Below are positions 17,943 through 26,742 of a DNA stretch of 40,771 nt, piece after piece; the stretch's first letter is position 1, and each line of letters opens with the position of its first letter. The stretch lies in assembly GCA_041749075.1 (NCBI GenBank), contig JBGTBY010000037.1, positions 1 to 40,771 on the forward strand, in the 5' to 3' direction. Made by a program: the position numbers and the translations under genes. This DNA is from CAMTWZ01 sp041749075. Lineage in GTDB: Bacteria; Bacteroidota; Rhodothermia; Balneolales; HLUCCA01. The notes under the pieces are model-generated. The model saw nothing but the letters and a program-made list of their open reading frames with translations, had not been told where the DNA came from and did not search any database.

Positions 17943-18689
17943 ATGGAAAACATGACCATCCATTTGAAAGTCTGGCGTCAGAAGAACGCCTCAACCCCCG
18001 GAGCCATCGTCGATTACACGGTGGATGGGGTGAGCGATCATATGTCGTTCCTCGAAATGTTCGATCATCTGAACGAGAAATTGATGAAGAAAGGCGAAGA
18101 GCCGATCGAATTCGACCACGATTGCCGTGAAGGTATCTGCGGATCGTGCAATCTGATGATCAACGGCATGGCGCATGGTCCTGAGAAAGGAACCGCCACC
18201 TGTCAACTGCATATGCGCAAATTTAACAGTGGCGACACCATTGTTGTGGAGCCGTGGCGCGCCACCGCATTCCCGATCATTAAAGATCTGGTGGTCGACC
18301 GCAGCGCGTTTGACCGTATCCAAGCCGCTGGCGGATACATCTCCGTGAATACGAATTCGGCGCCGGATGCGAACGCCATCCCCATCCAGAAAGAACATGC
18401 CGACATGGCCTTCGATTATGCCGCCTGCATCGGTTGTGGTGCGTGCGTGGCTGCGTGTCCGAATGCCTCGGCATCCTTGTTCACAGCCGCTCGGATCGCG
18501 CAATTCGCGCATCTTCCGCAAGGCGCGCCTGAACGCGAACGCCGTGTGGTTCGCATGGTCGAGCAGATGGAGAAAGAAGGGTTCGGAGATTGCTCCAACC
18601 ACGGAGAATGCGAAGCGGTTTGTCCGAAAGAGATTTCGATCCAATCCATCGCTGAAATGCGTCGTGAGTACTTGAAAGCGATGTTCTAA
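17943..18689 (+). CDS. sdhB: Succinate dehydrogenase iron-sulfur subunit
   Basis: The 248-residue subunit transfers electrons from FAD to the quinone site. The [2Fe-2S] cluster ligands are in HDCREGICGSCNLMING and the later TATCQLHM. The C-terminal clusters use CIGCGACVAACPNAS and CSNHGECEAVCPKEI, matching [4Fe-4S] and [3Fe-4S] binding. All ligands are intact. It closes the sdhCAB operon; recQ starts 9 bases after its stop. Confidence 0.96.
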   Translation: MENMTIHLKVWRQKNASTPGAIVDYTVDGVSDHMSFLEMFDHLNEKLMKKGEEPIEFDHDCREGICGSCNLMINGMAHGPEKGTATCQLHMRKFNSGDTIVVEPWRATAFPIIKDLVVDRSAFDRIQAAGGYISVNTNSAPDANAIPIQKEHADMAFDYAACIGCGACVAACPNASASLFTAARIAQFAHLPQGAPERERRVVRMVEQMEKEGFGDCSNHGECEAVCPKEISIQSIAEMRREYLKAMF

Positions 18690-18698
18690 GGCGGATGG

Positions 18699-20597
18699 AT
18701 GACGTTTGACGCCGCTCTCGAGTCCCTGAAACGCCATTGGGGCTTCGATGCCTTCAGGCCGGGTCAGGATGACGTCGTGAAAGCGGTGCTGGACGGGAAG
18801 GAAGTATTGGTACTTTTCCCGACCGGTGGCGGGAAGTCCCTCTGTTTTCAGGTACCAGCCACGGTATTGCCCGGGCTGACTCTCGTGATATCCCCATTGG
18901 TCGCGCTGATGCAGGACCAGGTCGACGGCCTCATCCGTATGGGCATCTCTGCGACCTTCATCAATTCCACGCTATCTCAGCGCGAGGTGGAGCAAAGGCT
19001 GATCAACGCCCGCAACGGAATGTACAAATTGCTGTACTGCGCGCCCGAGCGACTGGAGACGCCGCTCTTCATCCGCAACGCCCCAGCCCTCAATATCTCT
19101 CTGGTGGCCATCGACGAAGCGCATTGCATCTCGGAATGGGGCCACGAGTTCAGACCACCCTACCGACGCATACGCCCCAATCTCCAACCCCTCATTCCCC
19201 ACGCCAAGTGGATGGCGCTCACGGCCACCGCCACGCCTCTGGTCAAAGACGACATCCTGAACAGCCTGGAGTTCAAAGACCCGGTGGTGGTCGCGAAAGG
19301 GTTCGGTCGCCCTAACCTGAAATGGTGGGTGGACGAGACCGAGCAGAAGATGGATCGGTTGTTACTCATGGTGAGAAAATCGACGGGATCGGGACTCGTA
19401 TATGCTGGCACACGACGCGGGTGCACCGACATCGCGTCCGAAATCCGGAAACTGGGCATCGCGTGCGAACCCTATCATGCCGGACTCCCATCCGACGAAC
19501 GAAAACGCATCCAACAAAACTGGATCAGCGGAAAACTGCCTGTGGTTGTGGCCACGAACGCGTTCGGAATGGGCATCGACAAACCCGATTGCCGCTGGGT
19601 GATCCATTACGAAATGCCCGGAAGCGTGGAAGCCTACTATCAAGAAGCGGGAAGGGCCGGACGCGATGGCGCCATCAGTTATCCGACTCTGCTTGTAAAG
19701 CGTTCCGATGCCACACAGGCTCGAAGCCGCATCAAGCAAGGGTATCCGTCGAAAGCCGATTTACAAACCGTGTATGATGTGACGGCCGATACTTTGAATC
19801 TGGCCATTGGTTCGGATCAGGAGGATCCGGGTTATGTGTCGGTGGAGGCGGTGGCCAAAAGAGGCAAGATTCCGTTGAGGACAGTCGCCCTATGCTGGCA
19901 ATCGTTGCAACAATTCGGCATCATCGAAGCGGCGCAGCCCGATAAGCCGCAAATCGGCATCCATTTTCATATCGGATTGGATGGATTGCGTGCGTGGATC
20001 GATCAGCAACCCAATGCAAGGAAGAAAGAATTTGTGGATACGCTGTTCCGGACGGTGGGTCCGGAAAGCCTCGATGCTATTTCATGGCGTGAAGAAGCCT
20101 GGATGCTGGAGAAAACGGGTCTCACTCACAATGCGCTCATCAAATCCTTACGAGTATTGGAATCGGATGGGATTCTGAACCATGAGCAAAGCGATGGATT
20201 ATGGTCCATTTTGCTGGTGAATCCGCGGATGAAGCAACTTCCACTGACGCCAGAAGACGTGGAACGGCATCGCGACCGCCTGTTGGAAAAATTGCGGTTC
20301 ATGGAAAGTTATGTGAACACCCGTTCGTGCCGCACGGCCTACATCCGCCGGTATTTCGGGGAAACATCGGTTCCGGACAAATGCGGGTTTTGCGATCGGT
20401 GCTTGGCCGCATCGGAAGACACAGCGATCGATGCGAAATTGGTCAATAAGTTGCTCGATTCGTTGAAAAAACCACAGACCTTGGCTCAGTTGGAGCACGA
20501 CCTTGGCATCAGTCGGAAGTTGTTGAAGAATGTGCTGTCGCTGATGCAGCGCGAGAACAAGATCAAGGCCGTCGACGGACGATTCACTTTGCCATGA
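18699..20597 (+). CDS. recQ: RecQ-family ATP-dependent DNA helicase
   Basis: This is a 3'-5' DNA helicase for recombination and replication repair. The 632-residue protein has motif 0/I (FRPGQDDVVKAV, then PTGGGKS at 41-47), the DEAH box in AIDEAHCISEWGHEFRP, motif IV-VI segments (GIACEPYHAGL, VVVATNAFGMGIDKPDCRWVIHYEMPGS, YYQEAGRAGRDG) and the zinc-binding cysteines SCRTAYI...CGFCDRC. A winged-helix-like region sits between the helicase core and the zinc motif, and the C-terminus ends with a short helical stretch rather than a clear HRDC domain. This shape resembles Bacteroidota RecQ paralogues. Its 3' end overlaps the convergent DUF4296 gene by 14 bases. Confidence 0.92.
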   Translation: MTFDAALESLKRHWGFDAFRPGQDDVVKAVLDGKEVLVLFPTGGGKSLCFQVPATVLPGLTLVISPLVALMQDQVDGLIRMGISATFINSTLSQREVEQRLINARNGMYKLLYCAPERLETPLFIRNAPALNISLVAIDEAHCISEWGHEFRPPYRRIRPNLQPLIPHAKWMALTATATPLVKDDILNSLEFKDPVVVAKGFGRPNLKWWVDETEQKMDRLLLMVRKSTGSGLVYAGTRRGCTDIASEIRKLGIACEPYHAGLPSDERKRIQQNWISGKLPVVVATNAFGMGIDKPDCRWVIHYEMPGSVEAYYQEAGRAGRDGAISYPTLLVKRSDATQARSRIKQGYPSKADLQTVYDVTADTLNLAIGSDQEDPGYVSVEAVAKRGKIPLRTVALCWQSLQQFGIIEAAQPDKPQIGIHFHIGLDGLRAWIDQQPNARKKEFVDTLFRTVGPESLDAISWREEAWMLEKTGLTHNALIKSLRVLESDGILNHEQSDGLWSILLVNPRMKQLPLTPEDVERHRDRLLEKLRFMESYVNTRSCRTAYIRRYFGETSVPDKCGFCDRCLAASEDTAIDAKLVNKLLDSLKKPQTLAQLEHDLGISRKLLKNVLSLMQRENKIKAVDGRFTLP

Positions 20598-20898
20598 GGC
20601 GGCTGGATTCTTTGGTCAGCGCATCCATCACTCGCCTCAAGCGACGTTCTTGTTCTTGAATATCGAGTTGATAGATGCGATGGCTTTCAAGGAAATCCTC
20701 ATGTGTCACGTCATAATGTTTCAGCACATCGTGGTAGAGATTGAGCGTGATGAGGGTATCGTATTCGGCGTTGTATGCGGCTTGGATGAGCATCGACTCG
20801 GTGAGCAAGGTCACATAGGTTTCCTCATCGAGTGGCGCTTTTTCCGTATCACACGAGGATAGCAGAATCCATAAACCGATCACAACCCAGGATCTCAT
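20584..20898 (-). CDS. DUF4296 lipoprotein
   Basis: The 104-residue product has a lipoprotein signal with Cys16 (LWILLSSC). The remaining part is helical and charged, with EETYVTLLTESMLIQAAYN and VTHEDFLESHRIYQLD, a pattern I associate with DUF4296, a small family found mainly in Bacteroidota. Function is unknown. It overlaps the upstream SDR gene by ATGA, so both are co-transcribed, and it converges with recQ. Confidence 0.75.
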   Translation of the reverse strand: MRSWVVIGLWILLSSCDTEKAPLDEETYVTLLTESMLIQAAYNAEYDTLITLNLYHDVLKHYDVTHEDFLESHRIYQLDIQEQERRLRRVMDALTKESSRLMAK

Positions 20899-21599
20899 GC
20901 GGTGGGCGGTTTCGGGTTCAGGGGACGCATCACCACTTCATCGATCAGGAAATTATCCGGCATCTCGAGCACGTTGATCAGAACTGTGGCCACATCCTCG
21001 GCCCGCATCATGTTGGGATGGTTGCGGCTCGAAAATTCAGTGGATGTGGAGCCCGGAAACAAACAAGACACCTTGATGCCGAATTCGCGGAGTTCTTTCA
21101 TGAGCGCATCACTGAAACCCCTCAATCCGAATTTGGTGGCGTTGTAGCCGGATAAGTTCGCATTGCCGATGAGTCCGGCGACGGACGCGATATTCAGAAT
21201 ATGCGTGATCTCCGGATTGGCTTTCAGATGCGGAACGATCGCATGCGTGAGATTGAACACGCCGGTGAGGTTCACACCGAGCATGGTGTCCCAGTCCTTC
21301 GGATCCAACGCATCCACGCCTCCGAAATGCCCCAATCCGGCATTGTTCACGAGAATATCAGGCCGATGGGAGTCATTGAAGGTGTTCTTAATCCAATCAA
21401 ACAAGGACTCTCGGTCGGTGACATCCATCACAACCGGGATGAACGCCTCGCCCAATTCCTTGTTTATCTGTTCGAGTCGGTCTTCACGCCGAGCGAGTCC
21501 ATAAACGGTGGCGCCTTTGCGGTTGAGGGCATGACAGATGGCGAGGCCGATTCCGGAACTCGCGCCAGTGACGATGGCGACTTTCTTGGTGAGGATCAT
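20895..21599 (-). CDS. Short-chain dehydrogenase/reductase
   Basis: The 234-residue protein is a classical SDR using NAD(P)H. It has the nucleotide motif TGASSGIG (11-18), NNAG (85-88) and the catalytic Ser139, Tyr152 and Lys156. LARRED after strand 2 suggests NADP preference. The substrate cannot be predicted; small cytoplasmic SDRs of this kind are often annotated as 3-oxoacyl-ACP reductase-like. It is transcribed with the DUF4296 gene and divergent from coaX, 44 bases away. Confidence 0.88.
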   Translation of the reverse strand: MILTKKVAIVTGASSGIGLAICHALNRKGATVYGLARREDRLEQINKELGEAFIPVVMDVTDRESLFDWIKNTFNDSHRPDILVNNAGLGHFGGVDALDPKDWDTMLGVNLTGVFNLTHAIVPHLKANPEITHILNIASVAGLIGNANLSGYNATKFGLRGFSDALMKELREFGIKVSCLFPGSTSTEFSSRNHPNMMRAEDVATVLINVLEMPDNFLIDEVVMRPLNPKPPTA

Positions 21600-21643
21600 G
21601 TTTGGATGGTATTTTATGCCAAATTACCCAAAACCACCCAACC
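21600..21643. promoter_or_regulatory. Divergent intergenic region between the SDR gene and coaX
   Basis: Only 44 bases separate the two divergent starts, so promoters for both genes must overlap here or lie inside the neighbouring coding sequence. TATTTTAT at 21610-21617 is the only AT-rich element that could serve as a -7 box for coaX. No clear -33 element is visible. Confidence 0.3.
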
Positions 21644-22309
21644 ATGTTCTATCTCGATGCCGGAAATACGAGGATCAAAGTCGCCCGAGCGACAGATTCG
21701 GGATGGGAGAGGGTGGCCAGTTTCGCGCATGACGAGATTCCGGCGCTTCAAGCGCTTCTCGGAACGTCGCCAAGCATCGGATGCAGTGTGGTGGATTCAG
21801 TGGTTCATCTGCTTCCTCAAACCAGATGGTATCGCAGGTCTGACATCCATCCCGCCCGATTGAATTACCAAACTCCTGAAACCTTGGGAGTTGACCGATT
21901 CGTGGCATGTCATGGCGCATGGATATCGGTACATCAGGCTGTGATCGTGGTGGATGCAGGCACAGCGGTGACTGTCGATCTGATGGATGAGGCTGGTGTG
22001 TTTCAAGGTGGGGTGATCATGCCTGGACTAGCTATTCTGGAGAACGGATTGAATGCGCATGCGCCCGCATTACCTAACGTTTCGAGGGAGCTTTCATCCA
22101 CCTATCCGCCAAAAAGTACGATAGATGCGTTGAAAGCCGGGTTATTGGAGTCGTGGGTGGCGGGCATCACGCATCACGTGAGGCAATTGCATGCCTTCGC
22201 GCCAGATGCGGTTGTGATGGTGACGGGGAATGATGCCGGCCTGTTATCATCCATCGGACAAGTGAAGCAAGACCTGATGTTTGAGGGATTACGGGCGCTT
22301 ACCCGCTGA
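21644..22309 (+). CDS. coaX: Type III pantothenate kinase
   Basis: CoaX phosphorylates pantothenate, the first step of coenzyme A synthesis. The 221-residue protein has the ASKHA phosphate loop MFYLDAGNTRIKVA at its N-terminus, TPETLGVDRFVACHGAW, VVDAGTAVTVDLMDEAGVFQGG, and a third motif MVTGNDAG. The start is ATG 21644, which places the phosphate loop at residue 1, as in family members; an upstream TTG at 21602 would add 14 unrelated residues. The 3' end overlaps the convergent uridine kinase gene by 11 bases. Confidence 0.92.
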   Translation: MFYLDAGNTRIKVARATDSGWERVASFAHDEIPALQALLGTSPSIGCSVVDSVVHLLPQTRWYRRSDIHPARLNYQTPETLGVDRFVACHGAWISVHQAVIVVDAGTAVTVDLMDEAGVFQGGVIMPGLAILENGLNAHAPALPNVSRELSSTYPPKSTIDALKAGLLESWVAGITHHVRQLHAFAPDAVVMVTGNDAGLLSSIGQVKQDLMFEGLRALTR

Positions 22310-22919
22310 CTTTCCGTGTGATGAGGGCATCGAGCATGTCCAACGCGGCCACATTCTCACCGCCATTGGGAATGATGATATCCGCATAGCGCTTGGTCGG
22401 TTCCACGAATTCGAGGTGCATGGGTCGCACGAAACTCTCATATTGGTCGATCACGCTGTCGATGGTGCGACCACGTTCGATCAGATCGCGTTTGAGGCGA
22501 CGCAGCAGGCGCACATCCGCATCGGTATCCACAAAAATGCGCATATCCATCAGATCGCGCAGTTCTTTTTCGAAAAAGATGAGGATGCCATCGACCAGAA
22601 TCACAGGTCGCGGAGTGGCTTTCAAGACATAATCAGCCCTCACATGCGCGGAGAAATCATACACCGGGATGTCCACGTTCTGACCTTGAAGCAGGCTTTT
22701 GAGGTGCGATACCATCAAGTCGGTTTCAAGGGATGCCGGATGATCGAAATTCTGCTTCACACGCTCGGAAAACGGCAGTTCCTGCATGTCTCGATAGTAC
22801 GAATCGTGTTGGATGAGAGTCAGGTTTAGCGGACCCACGCGATCGATGATATGTCGTACGACCGTGGTTTTCCCGGAGCCGCTGCCACCAGCCACGCCAA
22901 TCACGAAAGGCTTCATCAA
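22299..22919 (-). CDS. udk: Uridine kinase
   Basis: This kinase phosphorylates uridine and cytidine in pyrimidine salvage. The 206-residue protein starts with VIGVAGGSGSGKTTV (Walker A), followed by QHDSYYRDM, FDHPASLETD, IPVYDFSAHVR and the substrate-contact VDGILIFFEKELRDLMDMRIFVDTD split across two strands. RRLKRDLIERGRT matches the lid. Length and motifs are typical of Udk. Its ATG overlaps the amidase stop by 4 bases, so it follows the amidase in one transcript. Confidence 0.93.
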   Translation of the reverse strand: MMKPFVIGVAGGSGSGKTTVVRHIIDRVGPLNLTLIQHDSYYRDMQELPFSERVKQNFDHPASLETDLMVSHLKSLLQGQNVDIPVYDFSAHVRADYVLKATPRPVILVDGILIFFEKELRDLMDMRIFVDTDADVRLLRRLKRDLIERGRTIDSVIDQYESFVRPMHLEFVEPTKRYADIIIPNGGENVAALDMLDALITRKVSG

Positions 22920-24187
22920 CGCTCCATCTGTTTGCGGTAGTTCTGAATGCCCAGGAAGATGGACTCGGCTAGGGCTTTTTGTCCATTCGCGCTACGCAGA
23001 TATTGTTCCTCGGCCGGGTTGGACAAGAAACCGAGTTCAACCAGAACAGAGGGCATCGATGCGTGATAGAGAACAATGAAACCGGCTTGCTTGACACCGC
23101 GCGAGCGTCGTTGTGCGGTCGACTTGAACTGTCCGTCGATTTGCGCCGCGAAATACTGGCTGTTGGCGATATACGCGGTGTTTGTGAGCTCATACAAGAT
23201 GATTTCCTCATCTGTCAGCTCACGTGTGCGCGTCGCAGGATCTTCCAAGGCGATCACGCTGTTTTCTTTCATCATCACTTCAAGGGCTTCATCGGTGCGG
23301 GCCATCCCCAAGAAAAACACTTCAGCGCCATTGGGTTGCGATGTGCGATGCGAGTTGGCATGCACCGAGATAAACAAATCACCTTTCGCGCGATTGGCGA
23401 TGCGTCCGCGCTCATACAAATTGATGAACCGGTCGTCGCCGCGGGTATAGACCACATTCACATCCGGCATGCGTTGCTTGATCATTTCGCCCAACAGAAG
23501 CGATACTTTCAAGACCACTTCTTTTTCGCGAGTTCCACGAGGACCAATCGCGCCGGGATCATGTCCGCCATGGCCCGGATCGATCACGATGGTGTGGATT
23601 TTCCCATCATATCCGTTCGCTGGACGAGGAATCGTGACAGGGGCCGCAGGAACAGTATCGGCGATTGGAGTGTGTATGGTTGTGGTCGTATCGGCAATCA
23701 TCACATTCTGAATGACATCCCGAACAGGTGCTGATGTTGCGACCCAATCGATGGCCGGCATCCCTGCTGTGAGGATGGATATTTCGCGAGATGTGGCTCT
23801 GGTAAGGCCGACCAACAAATGCCGACCATTGGCATCGGGGTAAGCTTTTGCGATAAAATAGGTGTCGGCTTGAAGCCGGATGTTGACACCCACGCCATTT
23901 GGAACATCATTCAATCCGATACGCGTGAATGGGGCTTGTACGACGGGCGTTTTCACCAGACTGGAGAGGACACCCTTTTTATAAACCGCGACTTGGATCA
24001 GATCGGCCGACGGTTGGATAAGTTTGAACGAATCCGCAGGAGAGGTGAGATGAAAGCGGATCACATAGCCGAGTCCGTCTGAACGGGTGGCGATGCTGAT
24101 GTTTGGGAGAGGTGACGGTTGCGCGAGGGATGAGGTAGACCATCCGCCGAGGAACAGAAGAAAAAGGAAGAGGAAGCGTGCGTTCAA
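22916..24187 (-). CDS. N-acetylmuramoyl-L-alanine amidase, Amidase_3 type
   Basis: The 423-residue exported enzyme cleaves the bond between muramic acid and the peptide stem. A signal peptide (1-22, ending SLAQ) is followed by an N-terminal domain of about 150 residues in the AMIN position. The catalytic domain runs from about 200 to 418. Its zinc ligands are recognisable: His in VIDPGHGGHDPGAIG, Glu in TREKEVVLKV and His in FISVHANSH. The catalytic Glu is in VLVELGFLSNPAEEQYL. The domain order resembles AmiC, acting in cell separation. Its start faces the divergent ATPase gene. Confidence 0.93.
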   Translation of the reverse strand: MNARFLFLFLLFLGGWSTSSLAQPSPLPNISIATRSDGLGYVIRFHLTSPADSFKLIQPSADLIQVAVYKKGVLSSLVKTPVVQAPFTRIGLNDVPNGVGVNIRLQADTYFIAKAYPDANGRHLLVGLTRATSREISILTAGMPAIDWVATSAPVRDVIQNVMIADTTTTIHTPIADTVPAAPVTIPRPANGYDGKIHTIVIDPGHGGHDPGAIGPRGTREKEVVLKVSLLLGEMIKQRMPDVNVVYTRGDDRFINLYERGRIANRAKGDLFISVHANSHRTSQPNGAEVFFLGMARTDEALEVMMKENSVIALEDPATRTRELTDEEIILYELTNTAYIANSQYFAAQIDGQFKSTAQRRSRGVKQAGFIVLYHASMPSVLVELGFLSNPAEEQYLRSANGQKALAESIFLGIQNYRKQMER

Positions 24188-24240
24188 AGAAAACCGTTAA
24201 GCTTTGGTGTCATCATAACGGTCTTGAAGATACGAAAAGT

Positions 24241-24251
24241 GCGTCGTCTTA
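24241..24251 (+). promoter_or_regulatory. GCGTCGTCTTA motif upstream of the P-loop ATPase gene, candidate ECF sigma site
   Basis: The 11-base string GCGTCGTCTTA ends 15 bases before the ATPase ATG at 24267. The identical string occurs at 27533-27543, just before the ECF sigma factor gene. CGTC is a common -10 core for ECF sigma factors. AAC at 24217-24219 lies somewhat too far upstream for a standard -35. TATATTG at 24255-24261 is an alternative housekeeping -7 element. The rest of the 79-base divergent gap shows nothing else clear. Confidence 0.4.
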
Positions 24252-24266
24252 GGTTATATTGACGCC

Positions 24267-26741
24267 ATGAAACCATCGAAGAAAGTGAGATTGGAGCAGA
24301 TGCGCTCCATATATGACCAGTGGGTGGCCCGAGTGGAATCCGAGATTGCCGCACATCGCACATCCAAACGGGATCAGATTCGGATTGAAGCGGTGTCGAT
24401 TCGTCAACATGGCATGCCTGCCGACGAAGAGTTGCCGCGAGCGTTGGAGTTGGCGATGGTGAGACTGTGTGAAGAATCCGTCGCGGATATCGGATTGTCG
24501 TGGCGGGATGGGGGCGAGGCAGATTTTGGAGCCCTCTTCCGCGAACGTGTCCAGCAAGAGCTGGAGCCGATATGGGCAGAACACCTTCTCAAGGCCGGCA
24601 CCTGGCATATGGGATTTTGGAAGGTGTCGGATCGACGATTGACATCGGCTTATGTGGGTTTGGACGTGACGCATGTCGCATGGAACACCGAGCTAACGCA
24701 TAAGGAAAACAGTGTGAAGACCGCGGCTTTGGTCGATGAGTTGATTGGGGTGATGCAAACCCGCTTTGATGAGATGTCGACCCGGTGGAAAGCGGCGGAA
24801 CAGGTGTTCCGAAAGCCGGCGTTGAATCTGTACAAGAAGATTTTGGCCAAGGCCTCGGGCGAAATCAATACCGATACCGACGAATTGGCTGCCGAATTGG
24901 ATGTGATGATATCCCGGGATCTGGTAGATGCATTGACTGAGCGACGCAAGGTGTTTTTGGAGCAACAAGGCATACATGAGCTCATCACGTATTATTCGAT
25001 GTCGTTGGAGTCATTGCCTCAAGACGTTTGGCATAAGGAATCGGATACCGGAACCGAGCCCATTCCCCGGGAGTCGTTCGAGCTGCATCACGAAGTGGAA
25101 TCGGTCTTCCAAAATGGATTGTTTCGATTGCTTCGACAGGTCTCAGAGGAGATGAACAAGCAATTCGAGCGCTTGCTCAAGAAAGCCACGGATATTCGGG
25201 AAATCGTGGAAGTGAATCTGAACGCCGGGAAACATGCGGAGGCCGCCGATCGTGACACCATCATCAAAGAAGGACTCGAACGGGCAGCGCAACGTATCCA
25301 AGAGCTCACAGAGAACTACCGGGTGCGCCTAGCGAAAGTCTTGGAAAACGCGCAAACCGACATCACGACCTATACCGATCTGCTATTGGAATGTGCTAAG
25401 AACGAGCGATATGATGCCATCCATTCTCTGAATTCGGATCTGAAACGCCGTCGTCAAGCCACATCCGCCAAGCATTCGATCATCGCGGGATGGTCACGAT
25501 TTGTGGATGCGACCTTGGTTCGGTATCGGTATTTAATGATCAAAGTGAATGAGGTGGTGAATCCCGTGCGAGCCTTTCTCGGGTATCGGATCGCTGAATT
25601 GGATGTGCCGGTCGCCCGAACCCGAGCCAGTGATTATCTGAACGAGACAGATGTGAGGTTGAACGAACTTCCGTTGATTTACCGCACCTTGTTCAGCTTT
25701 CAGCCGGTCACCGATGCGCGCTATCTCAAAGGTCGTGAGGGGATGATGACCTCCATCGCCGACTCACGCTCGCGTTGGGTGAAGAAGCAGTTTTCGAATG
25801 TGGTGCTGATCGGTGAACAAGGAAGCGGAAAAACCTCCTTGCTGGATGCATTAATCAGCACCACGATGAAAGATGAACCGATACGCCGGTTCATGGTCAC
25901 CTCCACCATATGGACGGAAGCGGATCTTACCCACCTCCTAAAAACCGAATTCGATTGCAAAGATGCGAAAACCATGGACGATGTGGTGGCGCATATTCAC
26001 TCATTGCCACGTCAGATCGTGATTTTTGAAGGGTTGCATAACCTGTTCTTGCGGCATATGAATGGATTCGAAGCGATGGAACGGTTCATGCTGTTCCTGA
26101 CGCAAACGGGACAGTCTATTTTTTGGGTCATCACCTGCACCCGCTATTCATGGAATTATCTGGATGATGTGATGCAATTGTCCGGGAATTTCACACATGT
26201 GATGTCGACCGACCGAATGAGTTCATCCGACATCCGCGAAGCGATTATGACACGTCATCGGGTGAGTGGATTTCAAGCGGTGTTCACACCCAGCGAGTCG
26301 GTGAAACGAAGCCGGGCTTACAAGAAGCTGATTGATGATGAAGAAGCGCGACAGGCGTATCTCGAAACGGACTATTTCAATGACCTTACGAAATGGAGCC
26401 ATGGCAACATCACCATCGCGATGCTGTTCTGGTTGCGATCCATCCGGGATGTGAATGTCGATACCTTCACCATCACGCCGTTTTCGAAAGACTTGACAGA
26501 GATCGGAGACACCTTTTTGCTGGATGATCTGTTCGCGCTGGCATCTATCCTTCAACATGAGAACATCAATGTGAGTGAACTGGCGGTGAACCAGAATCGC
26601 TCTGAAGCCGATTGCCGACTCACACTCACACGTCTGCATGTGCGACGCATGCTGACCGAAAAAAACGGTCGTTATTCATTGAATACGGTTCTATTGCGAC
26701 CTATGACGATCGTGCTTCAATCCAAAAACATCCTTCACTGA
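24267..26741 (+). CDS. Large P-loop ATPase with long helical N-terminus, coupled to an MscS channel
   Basis: The 824-residue protein has no signal peptide or obvious membrane helix. Residues 1-500 are charged and mainly helical, with coiled-coil-like stretches around 270-400. A P-loop GEQGSGKT lies at 516-523. The Walker B position is QIVIFEGLHNLFLRH near 580-594, where the usual DE is replaced by EG. FWVITCTRYSWNYLDD follows, in the sensor region. The last 100 residues resemble a winged helix (NVSELAVNQNRSEADCRLTLTRLHVRRML). This layout recalls AAA/STAND-like ATPases, but I recognise no named family. The mscS gene starts one base after its stop, so the two products are probably made together and may interact at the membrane. 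Confidence 0.72.
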   Translation: MKPSKKVRLEQMRSIYDQWVARVESEIAAHRTSKRDQIRIEAVSIRQHGMPADEELPRALELAMVRLCEESVADIGLSWRDGGEADFGALFRERVQQELEPIWAEHLLKAGTWHMGFWKVSDRRLTSAYVGLDVTHVAWNTELTHKENSVKTAALVDELIGVMQTRFDEMSTRWKAAEQVFRKPALNLYKKILAKASGEINTDTDELAAELDVMISRDLVDALTERRKVFLEQQGIHELITYYSMSLESLPQDVWHKESDTGTEPIPRESFELHHEVESVFQNGLFRLLRQVSEEMNKQFERLLKKATDIREIVEVNLNAGKHAEAADRDTIIKEGLERAAQRIQELTENYRVRLAKVLENAQTDITTYTDLLLECAKNERYDAIHSLNSDLKRRRQATSAKHSIIAGWSRFVDATLVRYRYLMIKVNEVVNPVRAFLGYRIAELDVPVARTRASDYLNETDVRLNELPLIYRTLFSFQPVTDARYLKGREGMMTSIADSRSRWVKKQFSNVVLIGEQGSGKTSLLDALISTTMKDEPIRRFMVTSTIWTEADLTHLLKTEFDCKDAKTMDDVVAHIHSLPRQIVIFEGLHNLFLRHMNGFEAMERFMLFLTQTGQSIFWVITCTRYSWNYLDDVMQLSGNFTHVMSTDRMSSSDIREAIMTRHRVSGFQAVFTPSESVKRSRAYKKLIDDEEARQAYLETDYFNDLTKWSHGNITIAMLFWLRSIRDVNVDTFTITPFSKDLTEIGDTFLLDDLFALASILQHENINVSELAVNQNRSEADCRLTLTRLHVRRMLTEKNGRYSLNTVLLRPMTIVLQSKNILH

Positions 26742-26742
26742 T

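Noticed and set aside
21201..21863. Plus-strand open frame of 220 codons opposite the SDR gene
   Set aside because: It is antisense to the SDR gene and covers the coaX start; both real genes have clear catalytic motifs.
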